From: Closterium sp. Naga37s-1
Taxonomy: Eukaryota > Streptophyta > Zygnematophyceae > Desmidiales > Closteriaceae
Reading direction: 5' to 3'
DNA length: 64,000 bases
NCBI GenBank assembly: GCA_947471745.1
Contig: CANJKZ010000092.1
Coordinates: 1,674,001 to 1,738,000, forward strand
In this document: one piece after another, positions 30,901-42,535 of the stretch
Layout: every line of letters starts with the position of its first letter
Numbering within the stretch: the stretch's first letter is position 1
The notes under the pieces: generated by a model
What the model saw: the letters and a program-made list of their open reading frames with translations, nothing else
What the model was told of the DNA's origin: nothing
The model's database searches: none
Made by a program: the position numbers and the translations under genes

Positions 30901-33895
30901 ACCGGGTCTACCTGGGAAACACCTGAGGGAGCAGGACCCTGGGGAGGCGGGGGGCCTACCGAAGCAGCACCTGGCATGAGGAAGAGCGGCGGAGGGGGGA
31001 GTGGGGCAGTGCGGTAGGGGAAGAGACGGTAAAAGGGGACCGACTCGTCAAACGTGACGTCCTGAGAGGGGAAGACACGGCGCGAGGTGGGGTGGTAAAA
31101 CTGCCAGCCAGGCGCGTCAGGGACAAAGCCCAGGAAGACACAAGGAACGGCGCGGGAGGAGAGCTTGTCCGCGGACGTATCGCGGACAAAGGCACGAGAT
31201 CCCCAGACACGGAACACAGACGCATCGCCAACCTCTCCCGTCCAACGCAGTGTCGGCGAGGTCTCCGGAACGGAGACATGGGGCCAGAGGTTGAGCTGAT
31301 GCGCGGCGTACCGGACCGCAAACGGTCACAGAAAATGGGGGGCAGCCGCATGGACCAAGGAGGTACGAGCGACCTCCATGACCAAACCAGTGTGGTGCTC
31401 AGCAACCCCATTCTGCTGAGGAGAGGCCGGAAGCGTGAACGTCTGCTTAATGCCCTCCCCCTGACAGAAGGCCTCCAAGAGGCCGGAGGATAACTCACCA
31501 CCTCTATCAGAGTGCAGTCGTAGGACGGGAAGGTCCGTGCGAAAGCGCCTCTCCAGCTTGAGACGGGTAGCGCGGATCCAAGGGATAAAGACAGCAGGGA
31601 CCTCTCCCTTGGTGCTCAAGGGGAAGACCGTGGTGTAACGCGTGTAGTCGTCCACTACCAGCAGGAAGTAGCGCTCTCCGCCCTGTCCACGGACGCGGGC
31701 TGGGCCACAAACGTCCATGTGAAGGGTCTGCAGAGGAGCCTCCGTCGGGGGGAACTCAGAGGAGTGAGGGGTGGCACGCTGCCGCCCCTCGACACAGGGA
31801 AGGCAAGGAGGGGCAGGGGACGGTGGCAGGGAAGGCAGTGACCTGGGGAGACCAGAGACAAGGAAACGAGAGTGCATGCCACGAAGGCGCTGCATCGAAG
31901 GGTGCCCAAGGCGGTGGTGCCAGAGGACCGTCCGGTGCGACAGGGTACGACACGAGCAGGGGGCGGACAACTGGCCTGACGCAGACGCAGACGCCGCTAC
32001 CTGAGGGGACTCAGTGGTCAGTGTGTACAAGTCCGACCCCGGCTGCCGAGTGAAGGTAGCCAGGTGACGACCCATCTGGGCACACGTGCAGTGTGTCACA
32101 CGCTCGTAGGCAGGGGTGAACTGGTGAACACCCGCGTCCTGGAGTGCGGAACCCGCCACCAAGTTTGTAGAGAACGAGGGGAGGTAAAGGCCCGACAGTG
32201 TGCCGGACGAGACAGCAGGACAAGGGAGGGCAGTGGTGGAGGTCGCAAGGACCGGACCCCCGGAGGGGTCAGCCAGGGAGACAGCATCCGGTCTAGGGAG
32301 CTGCTCTAGGGAAGTGCGGTCGCGAAAGAAACAGCGGGAAGCACCTGAGTCCAGTGTGAAGGTGTGCAGTGCCTCAGTAGACGAAGTACCTGAAGGCGCA
32401 GACTCACAAGCACCTAAAGCAGCAGACACACCTGCACCTAGAGCAGCAGCCTCACCAGGACCTGGGGCAGCAGACGCACTAGCGCCTAGAGCGGCAGCCT
32501 CACTGGTCGCAATGCCTGGGTCTGGCGGGACACACAAGTAGCAGTCACTCGCAGCACTAATATCCAATGCATATATGGCTCCAAGGATAACATCAAAGTC
32601 AAGTGCAAAGATATCAATGTTCTTTTTAAGCAGATCAGCCCAGCGGGGCAGCTCAGAGGCCTCAGGGAACTGTGCACGCCAGGCGTCGTCGAGACGGGAG
32701 AAGCAGCGCTGCGGCGTGTGGAACCTCCCACACGTCTGACCAGCACGGTCACCTGTGCGGATGACATACGTGCAGGTACCTCCACCCCCAGACCCCCCAT
32801 GCTGAGAGTACCACTCACGAAGCTGCTGGGGCGACGGGGTCTCTCCAAGACGCTGCTGCTGGCGCTGGACACCACCCGAACCTCCACGCTGCGCTGGTCC
32901 ACCCCGACCACCACCCGAGCCGCCGCCACCACGCCCACTGCCGCCACCACCACCACCTCCACCCCGGCCTCCTCCACCACCACTGCCGCCACCACCCCCG
33001 CTGCTGCCACCGACCCCCCCAGCCCCGCCACCACCCCCACCACCGCCACCACCCCCACCGCCCCCACCGCCTCCATCTCCACCTCCCCCACTGGCACCGC
33101 CACCACCCTTGCCCCCCTTGCCCTTGCCGCTCTTGCGCCTCCAACTAGGAGCAGACGCAGCCCCGACTTCCTCAGCACCAAGGTAGTCGACAGCGGCAGC
33201 AGAGGCGACCGAGGGGAGAAGGGGGGGAGGGGAACACCCGTCAAAGAAGGGCGTGCGGGGGTCGCCACGAGAGGCACCTACAACAACTATGCTAGCCTCA
33301 GCTGCAAGCAGATGCTTCTCGAGCAGGTCAACGGTGAGCTCGGTGGGGCAGAGGGCAAGAAAGTGGTCCCTGACTGCGCGAAGAGAGTCAAGGAGACGGG
33401 TGACTAGGTGGTAGAGAACGAGGTACATCGGGGGGGGGGGGGGGGGGTTCTTGGCAAGGAACTCAGCAGGAAGGGCGGCTCGGTAGCGAGTGTCACTAGT
33501 GCGGAGGTGTGTAATGAGGTCAGCGACTGTGGGAAAGGCGGCGAGATCGGGGAAAAGATAGGGCCTATCGTAGCGGAGGCAGGCGAGGAGTAGCGGGCGA
33601 CTACTGCATCGTACAGTGCCTTAGCAGTCTTGTGCTGGCCAAAGTGTGCGCGCTCATCTAACGGCAGGTGACTGCGAATGGCTAGGCAAGCGTGGGCGTC
33701 ACGAGTCTGCCACTGGGAGCGAGCTGTTCTGTCAGCAGTCTCAGCAGGTGCTAGAGCGGTTCCGGACGCGTGGTCATACAGTGAGACATCGTCATTAGCG
33801 GTGATCTGTAGGAACAGGTGCAGGTCGTCGAGCCAAGCATCAAACTGGAGCGGACGGCCCTCAGCATCGAAAGAGGGAACTGTGGGAGTAGCCAT
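27974..33895 (-). pseudogene. Copia-A2 gag-pol, multiply disabled
   Basis: Starts MATPTVPSFDAEGRPLQFDAW at 33895. The frame is lost near 33565 (deletion in Gag, before PYLFPDL). The next frame runs through the zinc knuckle (C-x13-C-x3-H-x4-C), protease LDSGAS, HHRLGH and integrase (HSDRGGE, QQNGVAEHH), then stops at TGA 31326 (Trp expected in FLWPF). Further stops are at 30651 (TAG, Glu expected before LREW) and 29937 (TAG, Arg expected). RT has YVDN in place of YVDD near 28930. A frameshift near 28790 separates RT from RNase H. A run of 18 C (33430-33447) codes for a Pro stretch where Copia-A1 has 9 C. Confidence 0.92.
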
Positions 33896-33949
33896 AGTGG
33901 CAGCAGTGGTAGTAGCAGCAGAAACAGCAGGAACAGCAGTAGCAGTAAG

Positions 33950-34500
33950 AACAGTAGGAGCAGCTGTAGCAGTAGGGCAGCGCGGCTCTGATAGGGCGGC
34001 GCGGCACGGTTCGAGCAGGGCAGCGCGGCGCGACTCGGGCAGGGCGGCGCGGCGCGGCTCGGACTAGGCTACGTGGCGTGGCTCGGACGGGCAGGGCGGC
34101 GCGACGGTGGGCCTGCGCGTAGGCCGCTGTTGCGAACGGGCCGCGGCTGCGCGTGGGCTGCAGTCGCGCGCGGGCGGCTGCCTACGAAAGCGACGCGGCG
34201 GCCTACGGGCGGGGCTGCAGCGCGCTGGGCGGCCAGTAGGGCCGGTCGACGGGTGGCTAGCGGGCTGCTCGTGGGCGGCGCTGGTCGTACGGGCGGCTAA
34301 CGGTCGACGCGCGCGCGACTCGGGCCGCGCGCGGGCGGCTAGGGGGCTGCGCGCGCTACAAAAAATGGGCCGCGCGCGGGCGGCTAGCGAGCTGCGCACG
34401 GGCAGCGTGAGAAAGAGAGGCGCGCGAGGGCGCACTAACAGGGAGGCGCACGAGGGCGCTAAGGCGATAGGGCGCTCGAGGGCGCTTCTAGCGGAAAGGT
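33950..34500. repeat. GC-rich leader of Copia-A2
   Basis: Irregular GCGGCGCGGCTCGG- and CGGGCGGCTAG-type repeats between the PBS and the gag start. No protein signal. Confidence 0.7.
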
Positions 34501-34552
34501 GGGCCCTTAGGACTAGGCGGTCCTAGGTTCCTAACCTAGGCTCGTAATACCA

Positions 34553-34682
34553 TGTCAGAATGAACAAGAGTGATTGCACTAGGAAAGTGTTGGGTACAAG
34601 TAGGAAACCCTAAACTTACTGTACCCCATAGTAACTACCCCACTACAGCCTAAACAAACTGTAGCAGATATAACATTTGACA
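34553..34682 (-). repeat. 5' LTR of Copia-A2
   Basis: Plus-strand TGTCAGAATGAACAAG to ACATTTGACA. The primer site lies immediately left (34540-34552). Confidence 0.9.
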
Positions 34683-35520
34683 TGATGCACATGCGAAAAC
34701 CTCCGTCTTTTTTTGGCGTGAACAGTATTGGTGCGGCGAACGGTGACGAGCTCGGTTGGATGAATTTCTTCTCTAATAAGTAATCTAACTGCTTCCTCAG
34801 TTCGTCGAGCTCGGGCTGTGTCAGTCTGAACTGGCGCTGTACAGTTGGCTGCGCCCCCGGTTCTAATTCTATTCGGTGGTCATGTGCTCGCTGAGGTGGC
34901 AGTCCTTCTGGTAAGTCGTCGGGAAAAATCCCGGGGTATCGTTTCAACAGTTCCTGTAGTTCGGGCGGTACTGCTGCCAGCAGTTTCGTGAAATCACTCG
35001 GCTGTTTTGCTCCTTCTACTACTGAAATGTCTACTGCGTACACGTCAGCTCCAGCAGCGACAGCCCGTTTCATGGTGACGGCGTTGACGTGTACCGTTGA
35101 AGACCCGGGCGACTGCCAGCGAGGTAGCTCAACCCAGTTACCGATACTTCGCACAGTGCAGCTACCCGTCGTCCAGTCGATTCGCGTGTTATACCGTCGC
35201 AGCCAATCACGTCCCAGTAAAATGTCGTGTCCATCCAGTGTCGTCGCGAGCATTTCCTGTGTAAATCCGAAATTTCCCCCGCAGCGGACTTTGACTCTCT
35301 CCACCTTTTCCCGTATGGCCAGTGGCGTGCCGTCGACTAAGCGTGCGTCTATCTCAGGTAAACAACGGCTAAGTGTCAGTTGCAGTTTTCATGCGGTTGC
35401 GGTATTAACTAAACCGTGACTTGCTCCTCCGTCGATAAAAATCTTCACTGCTGCTCCCTGTATTTTCCCGTGGATCAGTACTGGGCAATCCGTCACTGTA
35501 CCCTCCTTATTCGTCGAGCC
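34683..35520 (-). pseudogene. Gypsy protease and RT N-terminal part
   Basis: A protease active-site-like FIDGGASHG lies near 35430 but is followed by a stop. The frame from 35304 contains ILLGRDWLRRY, the RT lead-in (HRIELEPGAQP, QLDYLLEKKFIQPSSSPFAA) and PKKDGGFRMCI, where Copia-A2 interrupts it. The missing continuation is at 27630 downward. Confidence 0.88.
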
Positions 35521-35608
35521 CGATCGATAGCATGAATCAGTACTGTGACTCGGTGAGGGTCGGTGTGGTTGGGCGAGCAGGCAGTCTCGCCAGTAGTTGG
35601 CCCGATTC

Positions 35609-36787
35609 CTACTGACTGCTGGCGTTTCCCTGCCTTGGAGACTCCCTCCCCTGCTCTGCTCCGCGGCGCCTCAGCTCCTCTGGGCATTCACTCTTACGAT
35701 GGCCTGGCCTATTGCAAGCAAAGCAGCGCCCCTTAAACGGTGCGGCAGCTGCATTCGTCGCAACGACGTGTACGGTGGCGTGCTCGATCGATCCCCGAGG
35801 ACGATGTCCGTAGTAGGACCCCGGTCTCGGACGGCGCAAAATGTCGATTTTCTCGGCGAGCGCGAGAATCTCGTTGAAGTTCGAGAGCCCACGTAGCATG
35901 ATCTCGTGCGAGATGTCCGGCTTCAGCCCTCCGACGTAACGGTCCACCCGCTCCGCTTCGTGCATGTAGCTGACTTGCTCGCATAATGCGAGAAAACCAC
36001 TCGTGTAGTCTTGAACCGACCCGAGCTGCCGCCAAGTACGCAGTTTCTGACGCGCTGAAATAGAAGCCGCTATCGGCTCGAAGCGCGCCCAAAGCCCTGC
36101 GCACCACGCATCCCACGTGCTGTATTGGGCTGTTTCGCAGAATGAACTCCAGGTGACGGCTGGACCCGTGGGCCCTTCCTCTTGCGACGGTGGCTCGTAG
36201 GCGCGTGGCGATGTCACGATGACTCGCCACCAGTCCATGGCGGGGCCCCTCAGCAGCGAAACAGCGTAGCGAATCTTCGCTGCGTCCGACTCGACGTAAT
36301 TCGCGTTGAAGAAGACGTTCATCGTGAAAACCCACGATTGAACAGTCGGACCTCCACGTTGGCTTGGATCGAAACAGGGCGGGCGCTGCGGCTTGAGTGG
36401 CATTGGTGCCATGGTGTCGTGGTTGCCACTTGTTGCTGCAAACTCCACGTGCCGACGAGCTTCGCGAGGCCCACGCGGGCTTGGCGCGGCCCGATTTCTC
36501 TCCATGCCAGGCATCGATTGAGCGGCGCCATCACTGGATGCGCCTGAGCGCTGTCCCACGCTGTCGTTTTGCGTCGGTGTGCCTGATGAGATGACGATCG
36601 GTCCTTTTGATTGCGCAGGTGCATTTGCGGGTGCTTGTGATGGAGCTGGTGCATTCACCGTTGATTGCTAGCGGGCGGAGTCACGTTCCGCCGTGAGTGT
36701 CGCGATTTCGAGTGCCGAATCCTCGAGTTGACGCACGAGACGGTCGAGCTGCTCCTGCGTCAATGTCGCGAGCGTGAATTCGGCCAT
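35609..36787 (-). pseudogene. Gypsy Gag with in-frame TAG
   Basis: Starts MAEFTLATLTQEQLDRLVRQ at 36787, runs 39 codons to a TAG (36668-36670), then continues in the same frame for about 350 codons: a retrotransposon Gag domain (PTVQSWVFTMNVFF, AMDWWRVIV, YVGGLKPDISHEIM) and a classic zinc knuckle CFACNRPGHRKSEC. The stop is either a single nonsense mutation or, less likely, a readthrough site. Confidence 0.88.
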
Positions 36788-36973
36788 GGCGGGGGTGTCG
36801 GGCGAGCTCAGCGAGAGCCTATGTCGTGGCCGTGCGTGCTTACGAGAGAGCACTACGAGCGGCGGTGCTGTGTCGCTGAGAGACGTCTACCCCCCCCCCC
36901 CCCAAATTGAGATAGTGGGGAAGCGAAGGTGTGGGTGCGGTCCGAGAAGAGATCGTAGGCTCTGAATACCAAG

Positions 36974-37315
36974 TGTTACGAGTGCAATGGAGTGAGCGAG
37001 CGAGAAGTGCACTATCGAAGCAAGAGTACAATGAGCGAAGGCATGAGCGAAGAATATATAGCGAAACAACAGTGGTAACGGTAATGGACTGTGGTTGTCG
37101 CGCGACGGGCCTGGGACAGAGGTTGGGGAAAATGTCGAAGCGGAGGCCCGGAGCGCGGGTTACCCGCCGAGCCGTGAGGTCGGGGTGCGACGTGCGAAGG
37201 CGGCGGGATGATTGTCGATGCGAGGGTTGCGAGTGGTAACGGTGCTGACTGTGGTGCTACAGTGGTGTACGCGCTGAGCGGGGACGCGAAGTAAGGAAAA
37301 GAAATTTTCCTTACA
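36974..37315 (-). repeat. 5' LTR of Gypsy element
   Basis: Same borders as 24701-25042, with about ten differences. The primer site lies on its left, and the target duplication ATACC on its right. Confidence 0.9.
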
Positions 37316-37320
37316 ATACC

Positions 37321-37938
37321 TCTAAACGTAATGTTTACATTTAACAGTTCTATGCTTTATACAAATATAAATAGTATATATATTCAGAATCATTGAAGAA
37401 AAATAACTGAATTAGCTCAACAAATAGGAGAGTGACAAATACTTTTATTTCAGGCAGAGATGCGGCGGTGGATGCACTTTATGTGCCTGTCGAGAATATG
37501 TCATTTTCTTTCGACGCGGCTGTTCACCTGTTCAACCACTCGTGCATAAAATCTTTAGGCGTCTACGCAAAGCTCGATACGTTACATACGTGCATTCACG
37601 TGAGTTGTGTTTGTCATAATAATGAAGCAGGAATCATGGCCTATCTTTGGATTTTGGCTACTCATGATTAGTAGTGTAGCCATTTTCAAAACCCTTTTGA
37701 GCAGTGTGTCCTTTTTGGAAACACTGATGGATCAGTGTAACTTGAAGTTTTGAAAAATTTACCCAGAGGCATCAGTGTACCGTATGTATTTTTTTTACCC
37801 TGATTGTTCTGTTAGCAGTTGTGTTCCATCTGAAACCGAAACATGCTAGTCCAGGGTGATTTGTGATAGAATATGCTGTGACAGACGAATCTCTGCCGTG
37901 ACAGATCGAATTTGCATATTTCTCTACTGTGATAGGTC
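37321..37938. other. AT-rich spacer with one possible host exon
   Basis: 37454-37599 is bounded by TTTATTTCAG and a GTGAGT donor. It is open as GRDAAVDALYVPVENMSFSF and so on, but I do not recognise the protein. The stretch 37850-37943 has short repeats of the type GTGACAGATCGAAT, which resume at 47589 after Copia-B. Otherwise nothing seen. Confidence 0.35.
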
Positions 37939-37943
37939 GAATC

Positions 37944-38387
37944 TGTTGGAAACAAGTAACTTAAGCGCCTCTGTCGTGTCGAAACACCAAGTCAGAAGCG
38001 AAGCGAAACACATCGAAGCATCAGCGAGTCAACCCTCGGAGGTTGAGCAACTGCTGGAGGTTATGCGAAAGTCAAAGGTCAGCGACCTTTGACCTGACAA
38101 GTACAGCGCGACAGCAAGGACAAATAACTGACTCGCTATTGAGCAGTTGCCCGAGTCGTCACTATATCGAACCGCAACAGCAACAACAAAACTGTTATTA
38201 ACTGTATCTCTTTGTATTCCTTGTGCTCTTATAAAGGCTTGTATCTCTTTGTCTTAATTAATCTACTTTGCCCTCACATACTAGCGCAAGGTGGTTCACA
38301 AAGTTCTCATTAAAACGCTTCCGCTATTACATCAGTCTTACCAGGAATTTAGTCCTGCAAAGATCCTAAGGGCTTTTCAGCCCAACA
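37944..38387 (+). repeat. 5' LTR of Copia-B
   Basis: Begins TGTTGGAAACAAG and ends TTTTCAGCCCAACA. Confidence 0.92.
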
Positions 38388-39122
38388 TGGTATGAGAGCT
38401 GTCAGGACAAATTCCACTATCGAGACACCTACAACATCAGAAAGCATGGCTACTCAGAAGGAAAGGAGTTCCTCTAATGGTTCTCCCGGTACTACTCCTA
38501 CTCCACCTCCTGCATCTGGCCTACAAACAGAGGAGGGCACAGCAATAAGACCGGCAGCTGGGTCTACCGAAACTCCCGCAAATCAAACCGCGGCCTTCGA
38601 CACAGACATGGTGGAAAAATTCTTCTCCTTCATGTCCTTCTACGAACAACACCAGCAAGGGGCACCTGCGCAGTCAAACAACAGCAACAACAACAACGCA
38701 ACACCCATGAGCCTCGACGGCTCATCCTACGCACGCGGAAATCAACAGCAGCAGCCTACCTTTGCTCCGTACGAGCCTCAGCGCGGCTCCGTCAGCTTTA
38801 TGCCACACCCGCAGCCTGCACCTGGACAAGAAAAGACACTGGACGCACTTCAAGTTCAGTCGCAGTTCGCGCACGTATTAAAACTGCAAACGACAAGGCC
38901 TTTCGACGGAAAGGACTTCTTTACTTGGTCATTCGAGTTCGAGCTGATGATAGAAGGCGCGCTGATCCTTGGCTTCTTCGACGGGTCCCTGCCATACCCA
39001 AGACACGGCACACAGTACGACAAGCAGCAGTACACGTATCAGTCAATGATGGCGTACACAATACTACTGAGAAACATCACTCCGAATCAGCAGCAGAATA
39101 TACGGTCTTACCGGGGATACGA

Positions 39123-39247
39123 TGTCAGATTTATATGACAGAGCTACTGTAGGCTATAGTGGGGTAGCACATATGGGGTACAGTTTTCTAGGGTTTGCAT
39201 TTTGTACCCAACTTTCCCTTAGTCATTTCATTCCTTGTTTCTTCTCA
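39123..39247 (+). repeat. 5' LTR of Copia-A3
   Basis: TGTCAGATTTATATGACA to TTTCTTCTCA. Same as 42536-42660. Confidence 0.93.
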
Positions 39248-39257
39248 TGGTATCAGA

Positions 39258-42200
39258 GCAGGTTCCCTCTTCCCCTACCGCACTCCGTCCCTCCCCCCGC
39301 CACCGCTCTTCCTTGTACCAGGTCCCCCCCCGGTAGACCCCCTCCCCCCTCAGGGTCCTGCCCCTTCAGGTGTGTCCCAGGTAGACGCTGTTGAGCCTGT
39401 CGAGGTCGCTGGTGACTCTGGTGCTGCTGAGGGTGCTGAGCCTGGGGGTGCTGACTCTGGGGGTGCTGAGCGTGTGGGTGCTGACTCTGGGGGTGCTGAG
39501 CGTGTGGGTACTACGACTGGGGGTGCTGAGCCTGGGGGTGCTGCGTCTGGGGGTGCTGAGCCTGGGGGTGCTACGCCTGGAGGTGCTGAGCCTGGGGGTG
39601 CTGCGTCTGGGGGTGCTGAGCCTGGGGGTACTACGCCTGGAGGTGCTGAGCCTGGGGGTGCTACGCCTGGTGGTGCTGTGCCTGGCGGTTCTCCGGGTGC
39701 TCCTTCTCGCCGGGAGCCACTCTCTCCCCAGGAGCTGCGTGAGTGGTTTGCCCGGCGCTGGAGGCGAGCTGCTGGAGCTGGAGGTGCTGCGGGTACTGGA
39801 GGTTCTGTTGCTGCTGAGAGAGCTGGTGCCACGGGTCCCGGAGGTGCTCGTACTGGGAGTACTGGAGCTGCTGGACCTGCGGGTACTTCTGGAGCTGGAG
39901 TTGCTGCGGGTGTTGGCGCGGAGGCTACTGCTGTCGATCCTGGAGGCGGTCCTGCTGGGGGTACTACTGGTGCTGCTGGGGGTTCTGGAGCTGGAGCTGC
40001 TACTGGTGCTGGTGCTGCCACTGGGGGTGCTGGTGCTGTCCCTCCTGTGTCTGGAGTCGCCGCGCGGCCTCGGCCGTACTTCGTTCCGCTCCTTCAGCAG
40101 GTTCTTGGTCTCCCGCCTTCTACTGGTCCTCCTCCTCCCTTAGAGTGTCCACAGCCTGTCCCGTCGCAGTTACAGTTACAGCCGGCCTCCCCACTGCCTG
40201 CTCCGTCTCCCTACACTGGTCCTACTGGAGGTCTTGCTGAGCGTCGTGAGCCTGCGTCTCGCCCTGCGTCGCCTGTCCGTGCTGCTCGCACTAGTGGTCG
40301 CGGTTCGCGTCAGCGTCCTCCTCCTGTCCCTGGCACGCACCGGATGTCTCTGCGTCCGTCCACTGCTCCTCTGCGTGCCCCTTTGCCTTCTCCTCCTGAG
40401 TCTTCTCTTCCTGCTCTTGCCGACCCGGAGTCGGACTCTCTTCGTGTTGCCAGTCCTACTGTCACGCGTCTCCTTGCTACTGTTGTCACTGACCCTTCCT
40501 TTGAGTCCACTGCTGCGTCTGCCCTAGTTGCTGAGCTCGTCGACTTTGCTGCTCGCTGTCGCCTAGACTACGTCGCCAGTCTTGTTGCTGAGTCTGAGTC
40601 TCTCTGTCCTCCGTCCGTCGGGGGTGAGTGTGACCTTGGCACGGACGTCCTTGAGGACAGGCAGGAGGAGTTCCAGTGCTTGGCCGCTGCTTCACCTCAT
40701 CTTGTGTCCGTACTGCTTACCCCTGAGGGAGACCCGGATGCACTTGACATCCCGACTCCGCGCTCTTACGCGGAGGCGATAGAGGGTCCCTACTCCTCTC
40801 AGTGGCAGGCAGCTATGGACGCAGAGATGGCTTCCTGGAAGTCCACAGGCACCTACGTTGACGCTGTTCCCCCTCCTGGGGCGAACATCGTCAGTGGCAT
40901 GTGGATTTTCAGGGTGAAGCGACCGCCGGGTTCTCCGCCTGTCTTCAAGGCGCGTTACGTGGCTCGTGGCTTCAGTCAGCGGCAGAGAGTTGACTACTTT
41001 CAGACCTTCTCTCCCACCCCGAAGATGACCACTCTTCGGGTACTGCTGCACGTAGCTGCTCACCGTGACTACGAGCTACACTCTCTTGACTTCAGCACTG
41101 CTTTCTTGCAGGGCAGCCTGCACGAGGAGATCTGGCTGCGTCGCCCACCTGGCTTCACTGGGTCTTTTCCTCCTGGCACCCAGTGGAGCCTACGGCGGCC
41201 AGTCTACGGTCTCCGCCAGGCACCGCGTGAGTGGCACGACACACTGAGGACTACACTTGCGGCTCTTGGGTTTGCTCCCTCTACTGCCGACCCGTCGCTG
41301 TTTCTGCGCACCGACACTTCTTTGCCGCCGTTCTACATCCTCGTGTACGTCGACGACTTGGTCTTTGCCACAGCTGACACTGCTGGACTAGCCCACGTGA
41401 AGTCCGAGCTGCAGAAGAGACACACGTGCACTGACCTGGGTGAACTGCGCAGCTACCTTGGCTTGCAGATCACTCGGGACAGAGCACGCCGCACCATTAC
41501 CCTGACTCAGTCACACATGGTGCAGCAGGTCCTTCAGCGCTTCGGCTTCACGTACTCCTCGCCTCAGGCCACTCCTCTGCCTACTCGCCACTCGCTCTCA
41601 GCTCTGCCTTCGGATGAGTCCGTAGAGTCGAGTGGCCCGTACCCAGAGCTTGTTGGCTGCCTCATGTACCTGATGACCTGCACACGACCTGACCTTGCAT
41701 ACCCTCTTAGCATTCTTGCATGCTATGTTGCTCCTGGAAGACACAGACTGGAGCACATGGCTGCAGCGAAGAGGGTGTTGCGCTACTTGTGCAGTACGTC
41801 GGGCATGGGGCTTGTGCTTGGAGGGCAGAGTCCAGTGGTCCTTACTGGGCACGCAGACGCTTCTTGGGCTGACGACCAGGCTACGCAGCGGTCGTCACAG
41901 GGTTACACCTTCAGCCTTGGTTCCGGCTCTGTTTCGTGGCGGGCTACCCGCTCGTCTTCTGTTCTCGGCTCCAGCTGTGAGGCTGAGATCTACGCAGGAG
42001 CCATGGCTGCACAGGAGCTTCGCTGGCTCACCTACCTGCTGACTGACCTCGGAGAGCTGCCTCTTTCTCCTCCAGTGCTGTACGTAGACAACAAGGCCAT
42101 GCTGGCCTTGTGTCGGGAGCAGCGACTGGAGCACAGAACGAAGCACATTGCTCTCCGCTACTTTCTTGCTCGTGAGCTGCAGCAGCGTGGTCAGCTGCGT

Positions 42201-42329
42201 CTTGCGTACGTGGCCTCTGAGGCCAACACTGCTGATATCTTCACCAAGGCTCTTGCGCCTTGTGACCATCAGCGCTTCTGTACTCAGCTGGGCCTTGTGC
42301 CTACCTTGCCTCACTTGCTCACCTCTTGA
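39258..42329 (+). CDS. Copia-A3 RT-RNase H frame without Gag, protease or integrase
   Basis: The frame is open from the LTR through the Gly/Glu-rich linker into a complete RT (SGMWIFRVK, SLDFSTAFLQGSL, YGLRQAPREWHD, YVDDLVFA) and RNase H (GHADASWADD, SSCEAEIYA, VDNKAMLAL, ANTADIFTKAL), with no stop up to 42327. I see no ATG near the 5' end; the first in-frame ATG is deep in the linker (about 40343), so normal translation of the whole frame is doubtful. The RT keeps its catalytic motif. Whether the protein is made or simply survives because the insertion is young cannot be told. Confidence 0.85.
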   Translation, partial: AGSLFPYRTPSLPPPPLFLVPGPPPVDPLPPQGPAPSGVSQVDAVEPVEVAGDSGAAEGAEPGGADSGGAERVGADSGGAERVGTTTGGAEPGGAASGGAEPGGATPGGAEPGGAASGGAEPGGTTPGGAEPGGATPGGAVPGGSPGAPSRREPLSPQELREWFARRWRRAAGAGGAAGTGGSVAAERAGATGPGGARTGSTGAAGPAGTSGAGVAAGVGAEATAVDPGGGPAGGTTGAAGGSGAGAATGAGAATGGAGAVPPVSGVAARPRPYFVPLLQQVLGLPPSTGPPPPLECPQPVPSQLQLQPASPLPAPSPYTGPTGGLAERREPASRPASPVRAARTSGRGSRQRPPPVPGTHRMSLRPSTAPLRAPLPSPPESSLPALADPESDSLRVASPTVTRLLATVVTDPSFESTAASALVAELVDFAARCRLDYVASLVAESESLCPPSVGGECDLGTDVLEDRQEEFQCLAAASPHLVSVLLTPEGDPDALDIPTPRSYAEAIEGPYSSQWQAAMDAEMASWKSTGTYVDAVPPPGANIVSGMWIFRVKRPPGSPPVFKARYVARGFSQRQRVDYFQTFSPTPKMTTLRVLLHVAAHRDYELHSLDFSTAFLQGSLHEEIWLRRPPGFTGSFPPGTQWSLRRPVYGLRQAPREWHDTLRTTLAALGFAPSTADPSLFLRTDTSLPPFYILVYVDDLVFATADTAGLAHVKSELQKRHTCTDLGELRSYLGLQITRDRARRTITLTQSHMVQQVLQRFGFTYSSPQATPLPTRHSLSALPSDESVESSGPYPELVGCLMYLMTCTRPDLAYPLSILACYVAPGRHRLEHMAAAKRVLRYLCSTSGMGLVLGGQSPVVLTGHADASWADDQATQRSSQGYTFSLGSGSVSWRATRSSSVLGSSCEAEIYAGAMAAQELRWLTYLLTDLGELPLSPPVLYVDNKAMLALCREQRLEHRTKHIALRYFLARELQQRGQLRLAYVASEANTADIFTKALAPCDHQRFCTQLGLVPTLPHLLTS

Positions 42330-42535
42330 CCTTGCTTGTGCTGTTACATATATATATACCTGCTCTTGTTTGTCTAGCCTTTATATATATATGTACTCCT
42401 GCATGTGAACTGGCCTTGTGGCCTTGAACTTGTGCTCGGAATGCGTGGTGACTTTGTGATCCACCCTGAGCTTGCTTTGCTTTGCTTGACTGGTCTTGTG
42501 ACCCCTTGTTCTCCCCCACTTTGCCTATGGGGGTG

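Larger units (their letters stand above)
27636..34682 (-). mobile_element. Copia-A2 nested in the Gypsy RT gene
   Basis: LTRs of 130 bp at both ends, primer site TGGTATTACGAGC next to the 5' LTR, and purine tract GGGGGTG next to the 3' LTR. On the minus strand the flanks read CATCA and CATCG: a 5-bp target duplication with one C/T-type change at a CpG. The interior is a broken gag-pol of the Copia-A family. Confidence 0.93.
24701..37315 (-). mobile_element. Ty3/Gypsy chromovirus, decayed, split by Copia-A2
   Basis: Two 342-bp LTRs, about 97% alike by eye, are flanked by the target duplication ATACC (24696-24700 and 37316-37320). The element reads on the minus strand: LTR, primer site TGGTATTCAGAGC, gag, protease, RT, RNase H, integrase, chromodomain, purine tract, LTR. 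RT before integrase and the chromodomain place it with chromoviruses. Without the 7-kb nested Copia it is about 5.6 kb. It carries several stops and an altered integrase residue, so it is dead. Confidence 0.93.
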
